Positions 1 to 21,208 of a stretch of DNA of 64,000 nucleotides are shown piece by piece. A program made the position numbers and the translations under genes. Under the pieces are notes generated by a model. That model saw only the letters and a list, made by a program, of their open reading frames with translations, searched no databases and was not told where the DNA came from. The stretch is from Aedes albopictus (taxonomy: Eukaryota; Arthropoda; Insecta; Diptera; Culicidae), in assembly GCF_035046485.1 (NCBI RefSeq), contig NC_085136.1, positions 158,212,754 through 158,276,753 of the forward strand. Direction: 5' to 3'. Within the stretch, counting starts at the first letter, position 1. Each line of letters starts with the position of its first letter.

Positions 1-1380
1 GCTATCATGTACTCCGTCTTGGTAGAGTTAATCGTCAAGCCTATCCTCGCTGTCTCTATCTTCAGAGGAGCATAAGCTTCCTCCACTGCCCTAAGATCGA
101 TGCCGATGAGATCAATATCGTCCGCAAAACCGAGGAGCGTGAGCGACCGTGTGATGATAGAGCCATTCCTGACGCCTGACCTCCTAATCGCTCCTTCGAG
201 TGCAATGTTGAACAATAAATTTGAAAGAGCATCCCCCTGCTTCAATCCATCCAAGGTCACAAACGACGTAGACACTTCGTCCGCGATCCGAATACTTGAT
301 TTTAATCCATCCAGCGTTGCGTGTATCAGCCTAATTAGTTTCGCCGGAAAACCATGTTCTGACATTATCTGCCAAAGCTCATTTCTTTTCTCTGAATCGT
401 ACGCTGCTTTAAAATCAATGAACAGATGGTGAGTCTGCAAGTTATATTTCCGAAATTTATCTAGGATCATCCGCAGGTTAAACATTTGATCCGTCGTTGA
501 TCGGCCCTCACGAAAACCAGCCTGGTATTCGCCGACGAAGGACTCCTCAAGAGGTCACAGTCTATTGAACAGGACACGATTGGATTGATTGGATTGATTG
601 ATGTAGCTATGCTCGCTTCCGTGCTTAAGAAGTTCGACCGGGATTCCGTGCTTCCCAGCAGCCTTGCTGTTTTTCAGCTCCTTAAGGGCCTTTTTAACCT
701 CATCCAGTGTTGGTGGTTCCACTGCTTGACTGTCATCCATTATGTTAATGTGCTCCTTCGCTGCTACCATTCAACAAATCTTCGAAGTGCTCCTTCCACC
801 TGGCTGCCACCATTGTTTTGTCTGTCAGCAAATTTCCTTCCCGGTCATTGCACATGGCGGACACAGGCGCAGTCTTGTGCCGCGTGCCATTGACAGTTGC
901 ATAAAACCTCCGCATATCGTTCCTGTCCATACTTTCCTGCGCTTCAGCAATAACATTCTCTTCGTGTTGCCGTTTTTTCCTGCGGTGGATTCGTTCCTCT
1001 TCTGCTCTTGCAACCCTGTACCGCTCTCTGTTCTGCCGGGTACTGGTCACTAGCATTCGACTTCTGGCGGCATTCTTTTCGTTCGTCACTCGTTGGCAGT
1101 CCTCGTCAAACCAACCATTACGTTGGCGTCGCTGAGCGGTACCAATCACGTCTTGCGCTGTTGTTGTCACAGTTTCGTGGATAATTCCCCATAAGCTGTT
1201 GACATCTCCAGATCCGTTGGTCTCTCCTATCCTCTCGTCTAGCTTCTGATGGTACTGTGCAGCAACCCCTTCGGCTGACAAGCGCTGGATATTGAAACGC
1301 ATCGTCCTGTTATTTCTTGAACTCGTGACACAGGTACTAATATCCCTTAATAATAAATCACTTTTGAGGGCAAATTTCAT
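1..1380 (-). pseudogene. RTE-clade non-LTR retrotransposon, internally deleted and cut by the window edge
   Basis: Reading the minus strand from 1380 to 1, an open stretch (1380-745) gives the linker between endonuclease and reverse transcriptase, with NGWFDEDC and AARWKEHFEDLLNG. An overlapping frame (770-555) gives the start of the reverse transcriptase (DEVKKALKELKNSKAAG then GIPVELLKHG). From about 545 down to 1 the palm domain follows: YQAGFREGRSTTDQM, HHLFIDFKAAYDS, GLKQGDALSNLLFNIAL and the catalytic box GFADDIDLIG (about 135-100). The part between PVELLKHG and YQAGF is missing; a short run of ATTG-type repeats (578-602) lies at the join. No RNase H is seen. These motifs fit the RTE clade, as in the Aedes JAM1 element. 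The deletion and frame changes make it non-functional. Confidence 0.85.
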
Positions 1381-1561
1381 TTTTTAAATTTCATCGAAGC
1401 TTCTTTTTGAGCTGAATAGCATTCCGTACAGCGGCACAAGTGTACTTTTTGTGAACTCAAGTTCGGATAATTACTTAAAAAGTGGGCTGTATAGAATGCT
1501 ATTCGTATTCCGAACTTTTGGTTGCTTGGGTAGTGGACAAAAAAGCTGTAAATTAGGTTAG

Positions 1562-1761
1562 GGCTCAAGCATCCGTCATCATTTTTCGAAAATAGAAAAG
1601 CAGTTTTTTGTTTGTGCATCAAACAATAACCGTGAAAGTGTATTCACTGTATTCCACTCTCAATTCCTCCTACAGTGAATAAACTTTCACGGCCATTGTT
1701 TTGATGCACAAACAAAAAACTGCTTTTCTATTTCCAAAAAATGATGACGGATGCTTGAGCC
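1562..1761. mobile_element. Palindromic MITE, copy 1
   Basis: The sequence starting GGCTCAAGCATCCGTCATC returns as its reverse complement at the right end. The arms run almost to the centre, which includes GTGAAAGTGTATTCACTGTA and its complement. It has no coding capacity. A related copy lies at 57381-57588. The bases at the right edge are TTAA, but the left edge reads TTAG, so the target site is unclear. Confidence 0.8.
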
Positions 1762-1763
1762 TT

Positions 1764-3270
1764 AAGTGGTTAGGAATAAAACAAAAAAAAATGCCCTTAA
1801 ACAACGATGTCTTACACTGTGGTGCATAATTGATCGGACAAACGCCGATTTTCATACAAAATGGCCATGTTTGGGATGCTGTAACTATGGTTTGCTTTGA
1901 TGGATTGAGCTCAATTTTTGACACGGAACTTCAAATATGCTGAATTTTGTGTATACAAAGTATAAAATGTTTTCGTTCACAGGTCTGGGCGTGGCAAGGC
2001 GTTGAAAAAATTGCAAAAGTGATCGGACAGCGACACGCGTGTAAATCAAAGGGGTACCGGGTAATAGTGTTTTACCAGAACGGTTATAGCTTCGAGAAAG
2101 ATGAACCAATCGAGCTCAAATGTGTACCAATCATACACATATAATAGGTTGATAAACAGTCAAAATTTGATAAATTTTGACGAACTCTATAAAAAGTTAC
2201 AGCATGTTGAACTTTTTTTTGTGAGAGAAAAATAAGATGTCTATCCCAAATATTTTGGCCACTCCCTGTACATGCTACAATATTTAATGTGTAATATTAT
2301 CTTGAGAACATGGAAAAATAGTACTAATTACCAAAGTTATAACATTTTCTGTCAAACGTGTTTTCTTTAAAGAGGTTTGCCGTCAATATGATTACAGTCT
2401 AACGGCTTAACTGAAAGTTGAAATCCAAAAGAAAACAGTTACTAGAGGACCTTGTGGTGGCCTTGAACTATCAGAATATTAAAAAATGTTTATGACACAT
2501 TCTACGGGCCCCGTATCATCAATACCAATTTTTCAAAGTTGAGTTATGACATATTTGACATTTTTATCACATTTTACATTACTTCTGTCATCCAAAAATG
2601 TATTCGACATGATATTAGTGTGAAAATAAATATAAATTGAACGACGATTAAGATTAACATTAAAATTGTGATTTTAAGTCTTTTAGGCACACTTTTCATC
2701 CAAACTATCGTATTTTAAACACCAACACACTGATTTTTCAAAAGTCTTCCATCATTTGTAGATAAATGTATGTAGATTTTTTAGCATAAAACGATTTTTA
2801 ATCGGAAAACTTCACAACTCTGAAATATGGCTGATCATAGTATGGGTTTTTATTGCGTTGTAACGTCACGAAAAATCAACATTTTTAAATTTTATTCAAA
2901 TACGGAAAACTTTACAAATATGAAATTTTGTATGCTCTTTGTACTCGAAAAGATCTTTCAAATGAGACTAAAAAAAAGAAAATCGGTTCAAGGAAGCCTG
3001 AGTTTCACCTGGTTGAAGTTTGCGTTGTAACGTCACGAAAAAAAAGTTCTGTGACAAAGACCAAATCTTTCTGGCTTGGACGGCTTCTGAATCGGACAAA
3101 CGTAGTTCTATATTCAAAACAGTTTCATTCTCGTTGTGTATGAGCTCTTTTTTGAGATATCGTTTATAAATTGTGTACCATTGCCGGTTAATAAACTACG
3201 TAGACTTTTGAAGGATGGGGGAGATGGTGTTTGGCCAAAATCTACGATGTAATTGTATTGCGATATAATA
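1764..3270. repeat. Non-coding dispersed repeat tract
   Basis: There is no gene here. The segment 2289-2478 matches 47864-48054 at high identity (shared GTACTAATTACCAAAGTTAT). Around 2220-2280 is a segment ending in TTGGCCACTCCCTGTA, a phrase typical of dispersed insect repeats. Two copies of the 16-bp motif GCGTTGTAACGTCACG lie at 2855-2870 and 3022-3037. Short open frames here show no protein-like features. Confidence 0.6.
2289..2478. repeat. Dispersed repeat, copy A
   Basis: This segment pairs with 47864-48054 in the same orientation. Both run from GTGTAAxAT through GAACATGxAAAAATAGTAC, CATTTTCTGTxAAACGTG and CATTACTAGAGG-like text to CCTTGAACxATCAG. The match is ungapped over long stretches. 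Neither copy codes for protein; both sit in wider AT-rich repeat tracts. Family not identified. Confidence 0.8.
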
Positions 3271-3388
3271 CCATTGGCAGAGGAAGCTCTCAGTTAAAAA
3301 CTGTGGAAGTGCTCATTGAACACTAAGCTGAGAAGCAGGCTTTGTCCCAGTGAGGACGTTACGCCAAGAAGAGAAGAGAAGAGAGAGA
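3271..3388 (+). mobile_element. Feilai-type SINE, 3' half
   Basis: The stretch CATTGGCAGAGGAAGCTCTC through TTTGTCCCAGTGAGGACGTT to ACGCCAAGAAGAG matches the 3' body of the full copy at 11545-11828. The tRNA-like head with the internal promoter is absent, so it is 5'-truncated. It ends in a purine-rich GAGAAGAGAAG tail. Confidence 0.85.
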
Positions 3389-4970
3389 CCACTCAAACCG
3401 AAAATTTCTGTGATATGAGTGGCCAACAGATGAAACACTGACGAAATTACAAAGGTGATGAATAGTTTGATTTAAAGTTCCACCAACAGGCGGCGCTAGA
3501 GAACTTACAAATTTTAAATTTCATACATCTCAGGAATGGCATAGAAATACGATTTCTTCGGCAAAGTTGCTTGGTAAGTAAAGGACTTGCAGTCGATTTA
3601 CCAATAGATGCGAGATATTGCCACTAGAAGACGTTAGTTTCCATTTTGCAAAAGCAGGCAAGGTATTTGAATTTCTTGAAAAGTATTCTACAAGCTGGAA
3701 CTTTTTTCACTTTGGACATATTGTATTTCAATTCAAACTGTAATCAAAGATCAATATATAATTCTTAACTTTCAAAATTTAATTTGATTTGATTCACTTA
3801 TTCCTTAGATATAAGAGTTAATAGAACAACAGTCAAAAATATGATTCTGCTTAAAGCGCTCCATCTTTGTGTAGAGCTAACCAATCAAGTCCAAAATTGT
3901 AGAAATTACAGATAACAAGTTGAGGAACTATCAGTCAAAACTTGAGAATTTTGGATATATTTTATAAAAAGTTACGGCTTGTTGAATGTGTTTTGGGTAA
4001 TTAATAAAATTGGCATGCTTCTGAAAATTTGCAAGTACCACCACTGTGTGGCAGAAATTAATACCATACGGCTATTAAACTGAAAGTCTAGTGATCTACC
4101 AAACAACTTTAATGAAGCAACCATCTTTTCAATTAATCACGATCCTGAGATAAGTAAAACTAAAAATGTGTATGCCCTCTAGCGCCTCCTGGTGGAAGGA
4201 TTTGAAATCATACGGCCCATCAATTGAAAGTTCTTGACCAGCCAAACAATTTTGTCGAGGACACCAACTGTCTAAATAGTTAGGATCTTGAAATCTATGG
4301 GATGGATATTACGTCAGTGTTACATCTATTTTTGATATAACAAAAATCACCGACAAACAGACGAAATTGAAACTCATATATCTCGGGACTCTAATTACTT
4401 AGACTTTAGACTTTTAGAATGTTGATGTCTTTGGAAAAGTTGTTTATCTTGTCAAGAATTTTCAGTTTAAAAGCCGTTTGGTTCAAGTTTCTAACTGACT
4501 AGTAGTAGTTGAAATTTTGAAAAATAATGCAATTTATATTTATTCAAAAAATATTCAACATGTTGTAACTTCTTATAAAGTGTACAAAGATTTTGCCAAA
4601 AAATAGTTTCTCAACTAATCAAAATTTGTTGAAAACTTTTTAAGAAATTCTAAACTATTGTAAACTTTTAATAAGCGTCGCCCAGTGTGTCTGAATCTCA
4701 CATCCAATAGTAAATCAGCTGTAAGTTTTTGACTTATCAAACAACTTTGCCAAAGACACTAACTCTCTAAGTAATTATGGCTCTGACATATATAGGATGG
4801 ATTTTTTTGTCAGAATTAGGTCTATTTGTCACTGGAATTACAGAGATTGATGCCCTAAGTGGTATGCAGATCCTCAGGTATGTCTTTGGTTCAATAACTG
4901 CTCGCACATCTTAAAGCGTTTTTAATTGAATCAATGACATTGCATAAGTTATTGAAAAAATGTTTAATTC
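3389..4970. repeat. Non-coding repeat tract with triplex-like 'GGCGCTAG' units
   Basis: No gene is seen. Diverged units recur that contain a CCACCAACAGGCGGCGCTAG-like box, then CATATCTCAGGA-like and TTCGGCAAAGTTGxTTGGTA-like phrases (for example 3480-3600, 4190-4290, 4370-4460, 4690-4800). The same units and the stretch between them recur at 63250-64000. The family is non-coding and dispersed; I cannot name it. Confidence 0.6.
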
Positions 4971-5741
4971 GATGGCGTGATTAGTTTTATGCTGCAAAAT
5001 CTAAATATCTGGCGGTGCGAAGTAATTAATATCAACGGTTTAGTCTTTGGGACAATATTAGATGAATATTAGATGAATATGGGTGGTACTAGGCCGAAGA
5101 TGGGTACAATTAACCTTCTTGAAGGAGTTTTCATACTGCTTATAGCAATAACTTGGTCCTCCGAGCCATTTATCACAAAACGGATTTTGAATACAATAAA
5201 GTTGCTCTTGGAGCAGTAAAAATAATCCAATAATATATTCACAGATTCGGGCAAGTTTGACTGATTATTCTGATTCAAAAATGATGTGCATTTTTGTGAC
5301 GTTACAACGCGAGTAGAACCCTGTTTAAAACTGAACGGGCGTTGTAACGTCACGAAATGTAAAACTCGATTATCCAAAAACGAATCCGAAATGTATATGT
5401 TTTATTTCACTGCATTGAAGAACAAACCAATACATTTCAATGGTGGGAGAAATTTTCAGTTTAAAATAAAAATCCGAGCAAATTTTTCAAGGTGTTGGTT
5501 GCGCGATAGAGGGGGCGAATTCTAGCGCGTTGTAACGTCACGCTACAAATACGCATTTTAAACAAGTTTTTCTAATGAAAACTAAATGTTAAACAGGTCA
5601 AACAAATCGGAAAATTTTACAAGGAATCTGAATATGATAAAATATTTTGAGGTTTACAGTCGTTTTTATGAATTATAGTGAAAAATCTGACTACGAATGC
5701 GTAGAAACGTTGTAACGTCACGGTAGAATGCGCCTTATCTC
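4971..5741. repeat. Tandem unit 1 (about 770 bp) carrying GTTGTAACGTCACG motifs
   Basis: It begins GATGGCGTGATTAG and is followed directly by a second unit beginning GAAGGCGTGATGAG. The two units align end to end with mismatches and small gaps, so this is an old tandem duplication. Unit 1 carries four copies of the 16-bp motif at 5295-5310 (complement), 5339-5354, 5527-5542 and 5707-5722. There is no convincing coding frame. Confidence 0.85.
5295..5354. repeat. Inverted pair of the 16-bp motif (hairpin-capable)
   Basis: TGTGACGTTACAACGC at 5295-5310 faces GCGTTGTAACGTCACG at 5339-5354 across a 28-base spacer. The same arrangement recurs at 6060-6119. A transcript could form a 15-16-bp stem. 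The core TGACGTTA resembles a cAMP-response-element half site, but function is unknown. Confidence 0.75.
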
Positions 5742-6503
5742 GAAGGCGTGATGAGTTATATGCTGAAAAATTTAAATATCTGGCGGTGCAATATAATGGA
5801 TCTCAGCGCACTAGTCTTTGGAACAAAACCAGAAGAATATGGGTGATACTAAACCAAAGATGGGTGCCGTTGTCATTAACCGTCATGAAGAGTATTCATA
5901 CTATTGATAGCAATAACTTGGCCCTCCGAGCCATTTATCACAAAACGGATTTTCCATAGAATAAAGTTCCCCTTGAAGCAGTGAAGATAATGCAATGATA
6001 TATTCACAAATTCGGGTAAATTTGGCTGATTATTCTGATTCTAACATGATGTGCATTTTCGTGACGTTACAACGCGAGCAGAACCCTGTTTGAAACTGAA
6101 CGGGCGTTGTAACGTCACGAAATGTAAAAGTCGATTATTCAAAAACAAATCCGAAATTTAAATGTTTTATTACATTGAATTGAAGAACAAACCAATAAAT
6201 TTCAATGGTGGAAAAAAAATTCAGAATATCATAAAACTCCGAGCAGATTTTTTAAGATGTTGATAGCGCGTTAGAGTGGGTCGGATTCTAGCGCGTTGTA
6301 ACGTCACGCTACAAATACGCATTTTGAACACGTTTTTCTAATGAAAACTAAATGTTCAATAGGTCAAATATATCAGAAATTTTACAAGGAATCCGAATAT
6401 GAAAAAATATTTTGAGGTTTACGCTCGTTTTCATGAGTTATAGAAGAAAATCTGACTACGAATGCTTCAAAACGTTGTAACGTCACGGTAGAATGTGTCT
6501 TAT
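5742..6503. repeat. Tandem unit 2 (about 760 bp) carrying GTTGTAACGTCACG motifs
   Basis: This is the second copy of the unit at 4971-5741. Its four motif copies, at 6060-6075 (complement), 6104-6119, 6293-6308 and 6472-6487, sit at the same relative places as in unit 1. It ends near TAGAATGTGTCTTATAG, matching the unit-1 end TAGAATGCGCCTTATCT. Confidence 0.85.
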
Positions 6504-6700
6504 AGTTTTCAAACGAGGACGTTTTTTTCAAAAAAAATCGTTTTTTTCATGCAAAATATGTATGTATGAAAAAAAAAACACAACACTGATATGTCATTTT
6601 TTTTTTGAAAAATGTTGATCGTTAAAGGACACGACACATGAATAGGACACGATCGGTGAAGTACTAGATGAGCTGAATTTTTGTATGGTTAGAAGGTCGA

Positions 6701-6905
6701 TTTTCGCTTTCTGCAATGAAATGGTTCAAAAAGTGTGAGTATTATGATTCCTTGCCTAATTTGGGTAACTGTGTTGTTTACGTTGCAAGAAATGGAGAAA
6801 ACAACAACAGGGTTACCCAAAGTATTGCTCAAATATCATCAAACCAAGCAAGGAATCATAATATCCACGCTTTTTAGTTCATTTCATTGCAGAAACGGAG
6901 AATTG
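6701..6905. mobile_element. Small foldback element
   Basis: Left arm TTCTGCAATGAAATGGTTC and ATTATGATTCCTTGC (6711-6755) return inverted at 6847-6893, and TTTGGGTAAC (6770-6779) returns inverted near 6811-6820. The symmetry axis is near 6800. No target duplication could be fixed. Confidence 0.7.
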
Positions 6906-8753
6906 GCTTTCACTTTCTTCACGTTATTTTTGCTCCAAAATTGGCTTTTTATGTCACTTTCCAAATGCCGTTTAAAGAACTTTTTTATCGTATGAGATAT
7001 AAGCATTTCAAGACATCGTTGTTTTTATGTCAAAATTACCCATAACATTTGAATGACAAGGTCTAGCAACATGCAATGTTCAGAACAAATATGCGTCATT
7101 ACTTACTCTTCAAATGCTCCGAAGCTCACATCTTCGAAAAAAAAAATCGAATAAAAAACGACTCACTCAAAATGCAAATTTTCGGTAATACCAATCCGTG
7201 TGGTCAATTATTAAAATTAAAAGTAAAACTAAAAAGTTTTATTGCAGATTTAAGTTTGGACGAGAACCACCATTATTTTTTTTTAAAGATGCACAGTGAC
7301 GTTACGCCATGAATAAATATTACCATTCACTCACTCATTCATGAATCCTGAAGGCCAACGAGAAATTGTTCCATTGCTCGCTTTAACTCTGACCTGAGCC
7401 TAGTTCGATATGCTTTATTTCCTTGTTGAGACTTCGTCGCCACAAACAGCTGCTGGATTCCAACAAAGATTTTAAAGAACTCTATAATATTTGATTCCAA
7501 CCTAGCGCTTACTCAATTCTAATAAAGTGCCCGAATTTCTCTTGATATCGGTTTCTGATGACATCTCCAATGAAGCTCAGTTTTCAAGATTCAGACCACC
7601 ATGCCCGAATTGTAAGCCGCAGATATCGGTTGATTATAATTTTAGCTTATGTGTGCTAATGATACGCACCACGTCTCGCAATACACAGAATACAAAATAC
7701 GCAGAAGTACAACAATACAGAGACTACAAAATCAACGTCCAAATTAATACTTTTACTGTGCAGCATTCATTATTATTTTAACTGCTCTCTTATGATCATT
7801 AGGTTTAATTTCTTTTGAGCATATGGTTTACGCCCCAACTACCAAAAACCTAGACACTAAACTAAATTATGATTGATAAGTATTCGGAAGTCTCAGATCT
7901 TTCTCTGTCTAGCCCTCTGCCATATTCTGGTAGGCTTTTGTCATCAGACAAATATTAAGTAATATGAGCAAGTTTCCCCCTCATTCATCAATCCAGGTTT
8001 ACTGAAGAATTTACGACCACTCACTCATCCACTAAACCTGTGCCTTGTACGTAGGACTCTGTCGATATAACTTCAGAAGAAACCAAAAGCAGCACTATAT
8101 TCTACTATAAACCGGCTACCTACAAACTAGTTTTTCTCTGGGCTTGAATAAACAATATTGTTACCATTCTTGCACAGTACAATCTTAAACGCTGTTGTAT
8201 TAGCAGATTTTTTTTCGTTCCATTACACGCCACTTTTTTAGTTACACAAGCTAGAATTGTGAAATTTTCGGATAACGAAAAATGCTTGCTAAACATTGAC
8301 TGTCAAATTTTAATGCGCATAGAAATGTCCACATATGACCGTTTTATAAAAGCCTTCTGATATTTAAATAAAGGCCTCAGATTAATTTAACTTTATGCGA
8401 TTTTAACACTACCTGGACGATACAATACGTCATAAGCAGTTTAATGGTCGTTATGTAATATTAGGATATTGTAAAAGTTATCTCATTATAATAATGATAA
8501 TTGCTTGACTAACAATACGTTATACTAATTAACAGAATGCACATAAAGTTTCGTCCTCCAGTTCAAAATTTACGATTCTGTGTGCACAATTATTCCTACT
8601 ATTTATGGACGTTCTACTCTGAGAATGTTCTATGATGACGCGCCAAAACTGGTTTCACCGATATAAACGGCAGCATCTTCCTTCATTCAGGTGCGTCGAA
8701 GGTGTCATCGTCGTAAAAATTTCAATCACGTGTCGCTTCGGTGATATCGCTCT
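6906..8753 (-). other. No gene; probable 3' UTR and downstream flank of the K2P gene
   Basis: From about 7300 to 8753 I see neither transposon text nor a protein-like frame. This lies directly after the channel stop codon (minus strand). A canonical polyadenylation hexamer on the minus strand (TTTATT on the plus strand) lies at 7414-7419. A long 3' UTR is therefore plausible but only inferred; transcript data would be needed for its end. The stretch 6906-7300 is AT-rich without recognised features. Confidence 0.35.
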
Positions 8754-18473
<9,720 letters not shown>

Positions 18474-19113
18474 CTGCGAATAAAGCATATCGTACGAGTT
18501 ACTAACACAGTAGAGAATAATGGAGTCAGAATAAAAGGGAAGAAAGACGCGTCAACAGCAGACACGTTGTTAGTGGTTTAATTAGTATTCAATAGGACAA
18601 AAGTCAAATACTGCAATTGGAACGAACGACGCAATTCAATGTTTGAATGCAAAACAAACGGTTGGTAATTAGCTTTCTGAAAAATAAATAAACGTCAGTG
18701 ATGACTTGCGAAGAGTAGAGGCTGGCTTGTACGGTATTTCTCCAATTATGTAGCAAGTGTAACAAAATATGATAGGTTCAAATAGACTTTTAGATAAGTT
18801 CAACATATGTTTGCCCTTCGGAAAAAATATAACTGTGGCGGTATCCATTTATTAAGCAATGCATAATCGAAATTTGTTGACCTTATCTCCCTACTCCATA
18901 ATACTTTTTATGTGAAACACATAACTGTATCAGCCCAACCGCTTAGCCAAACCCAAAAAGGCCAGCTCGTTCCGGATGGAAGGGAACATGAGGTTACGAC
19001 CACTGATTGGTCCTCAGCAACCACTAGTTGGGTGAGTCAGGGGGTGGAGCCCCCCTGGACTAGAGTAAAGCGGAAGAAGAAGATGACGAAGACACCACTG
19101 GAAGTGCAGAGCG
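18474..19113. other. Upstream intron or flank of the K2P exons, no gene
   Basis: I searched the minus strand for the missing helix-1 exon and saw none. At 18935-19080 is a GC-richer stretch (GGGTGAGTCAGGGGGTGGAG) that may be a worn transposon piece. Nothing else is supported. Confidence 0.4.
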
Positions 19114-21208
19114 TACACACCAAATTTTTATTGCTGAAAGTCAGCAAAATTTTGCTGATTTTTTTGTGCTGGTTTTTCAGTAATCCTTTCAGCAAAGTAA
19201 AATTTGCTGATCATCCAGCAATGCAGAATTTCCAAAATATGACAGCTGTTGTGCTGGTCAATCAGCAAAGGAAGATAGTGTTTGCTGCTCAACCAGCAAT
19301 AGAATAACGAACAATATTGCTGTATGGCAATTGTAATTATTACAAATTTCCAGAAAAATATCAATTGAACCCAAGAGTTTAACTCAAAATAATTAATCAT
19401 CAAAAAATTGGTGTTTTATTATGCTTTCATTTTTCGAAATAATTGCAGGTTTTGTCGTAACATCGGCTAAACATCTGCGTACGTCCACCGTTCCATCACC
19501 AAGGATGTCATATCCCGTCCCTTTCCTGCAAAAACGGCAACTGTTATGAACACTATACTCAATTAAAAAGTTAACGGAAAAGACTGCCCCAGAAAGTATG
19601 GACGCACCTAGTCTTCAGTTGATTGGGCCTGATCGATGGTTCTTGTTTCGGATTTCGTTTTGGCTGTTTCTTCTTACTATAGGATCGAAAATTCAAACGT
19701 TCTTTGCCACGATGTACATCGGAATTCGAAATAGTAACTTTTTGGTCATGTCCCGCTCTGTGTGACTTAGAAGGTTTTTTCTTGTGCTCAAATATCTTCA
19801 TCATTTGTTTTTCCAAACGGTGGTTAGCAGGACCTTTAATTTTTACCCAACTTTTGCCTATGCTTAAACGTGTTATCCCCACCGTGTTTTCTGATTGCTA
19901 CTTGCACGGTTTTCTCACTTACTCCCACCATATTTTGCTCATTTCCTTAGTGATCTTTCAAGACCTGTTCATCGTTTGTGCACATTTTTTCGATGATGTT
20001 GTGCTGAAAGCTCATGTATTTTGAAACAAACTGTTGGAATAGCAAAAACTGCTATACAAATGCTGAGAAAATAGGTTGACCAACAGGATGTAGCTTTTAA
20101 AAAGAACTTGTCATCAATAGTTTTGAAATGCAAGTATTTTCTTTATGCGTCCATACTTTCTGGACCGGTCTTTACTTACCAATGAACTACTCCAGGCCTG
20201 TGAAACTGATTTTACTCAATTTTACATGCAGAAAAAATAATCTTTGTGGGTGATCAAACTTTTCCCTCGCGCGGTAGGGTAAACAGGTATAATACGCCCC
20301 CCCTAAGCAGAAATGGCAATATATCTAAAACTGGCCCCTTATTCCATCTATTGTCCACTGCAAATCGTTGTTCCTAAAGACAGTGAAGTGTTGCATGCAA
20401 ACTTTGCCTTTGGAGGGGCGGATATGGATGCTTTGAAATGTTTTTCGAAAGCGTTCCAAAATTTGCCTTATCAAAACAAACGGGGCAATACGCCCCATCG
20501 AAAGAAAAACGTCCAGCCCCGTCATGAAACTGTCCCAGGGAATAATTCCACTACATGCTTATCCTAGGAGGGTCTTTTAACAAGTGTTTAACTGCATAAA
20601 AGTTGCAAAATAACACAAGCGAACAGAGCCAGCTTCGTTTACAATGAAGTCAGTTTACAAGAGGTAAAATATTACGCCAAAAACCTCGATTTCAGACTTT
20701 ATGATATTTTTGTTGCTTTTCTGTACCAATTAACTAACGGATCAGCTTTATGGGAATTATTCTTCAATATTCAAGATTTCTAATCGATCATGCATGCGGA
20801 AAGCGCTTGAATCGCTAGAAAATGAAGGGGGGCGTTTTGCCCCGGTGGGGCGTATTATACCCTTTTACCCTAAATACAGCATTCGTGGCACAACGTAAAA
20901 AATATGGTGTTGACAATTGAGCCTGACGGATGAGGGATTTGCTGGTATTCAGCAAGATCATGAATTGCTGATATGCATTCAGCAATATGTTTTGCTGATT
21001 TTCGGTGACATTTCAAAGCGATTGCTAATTGTCAGATTATTTGCTGATTAGCAGCAACAATTTCATTGCTGAAACGAATTCAGCAAAAATAAATGCTGAA
21101 TAGCAGTAAAACACTAATGCAAATGCTGAACTTCAGTAAATGACTGAATTGCTGATGTGCTTTCAGCAAAAAATATTGCTGGAAGACGAAGAGAAATTTT
21201 GGTGTGTA
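19114..21208. mobile_element. 2.1-kb element with TACACACC ends and TCAGCAAA arrays
   Basis: The left end TACACACCAAATTTTT and the right end AAATTTTGGTGTGTA are inverted. Inside each end, for about 200-300 bases, TTTGCTGA or TCAGCAAA and one-mismatch forms recur many times on both strands. Subterminal repeats of this kind often bind transposase; that is inference. A basic 103-residue minus frame (19571-19882) lies inside but shows no known domain. A second element (20277-20870) is nested. The target duplication is not clear. A relative is at 40280-41197. Confidence 0.8.
20277..20870. mobile_element. TA-flanked element with GGGTAAA ends and GGGGCGTATTATACCC
   Basis: The left end GGGTAAACAGGTATAATACG and the right-end complement GGGTAAAAGGGTATAATACG are inverted repeats, with TA outside both (20275-20276 and 20871-20872). 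GGGCAATACGCCCC recurs inside (20483-20496). It is inserted in the TACACACC element, so it is younger. The 84-residue plus frame inside does not look like a known protein. Confidence 0.88.

Noticed and set aside
19571..19882. 103-residue basic minus frame as a transposase
   Set aside because: It has many Lys and Arg but no catalytic triad or DNA-binding motif I can recognise, and it is too short.
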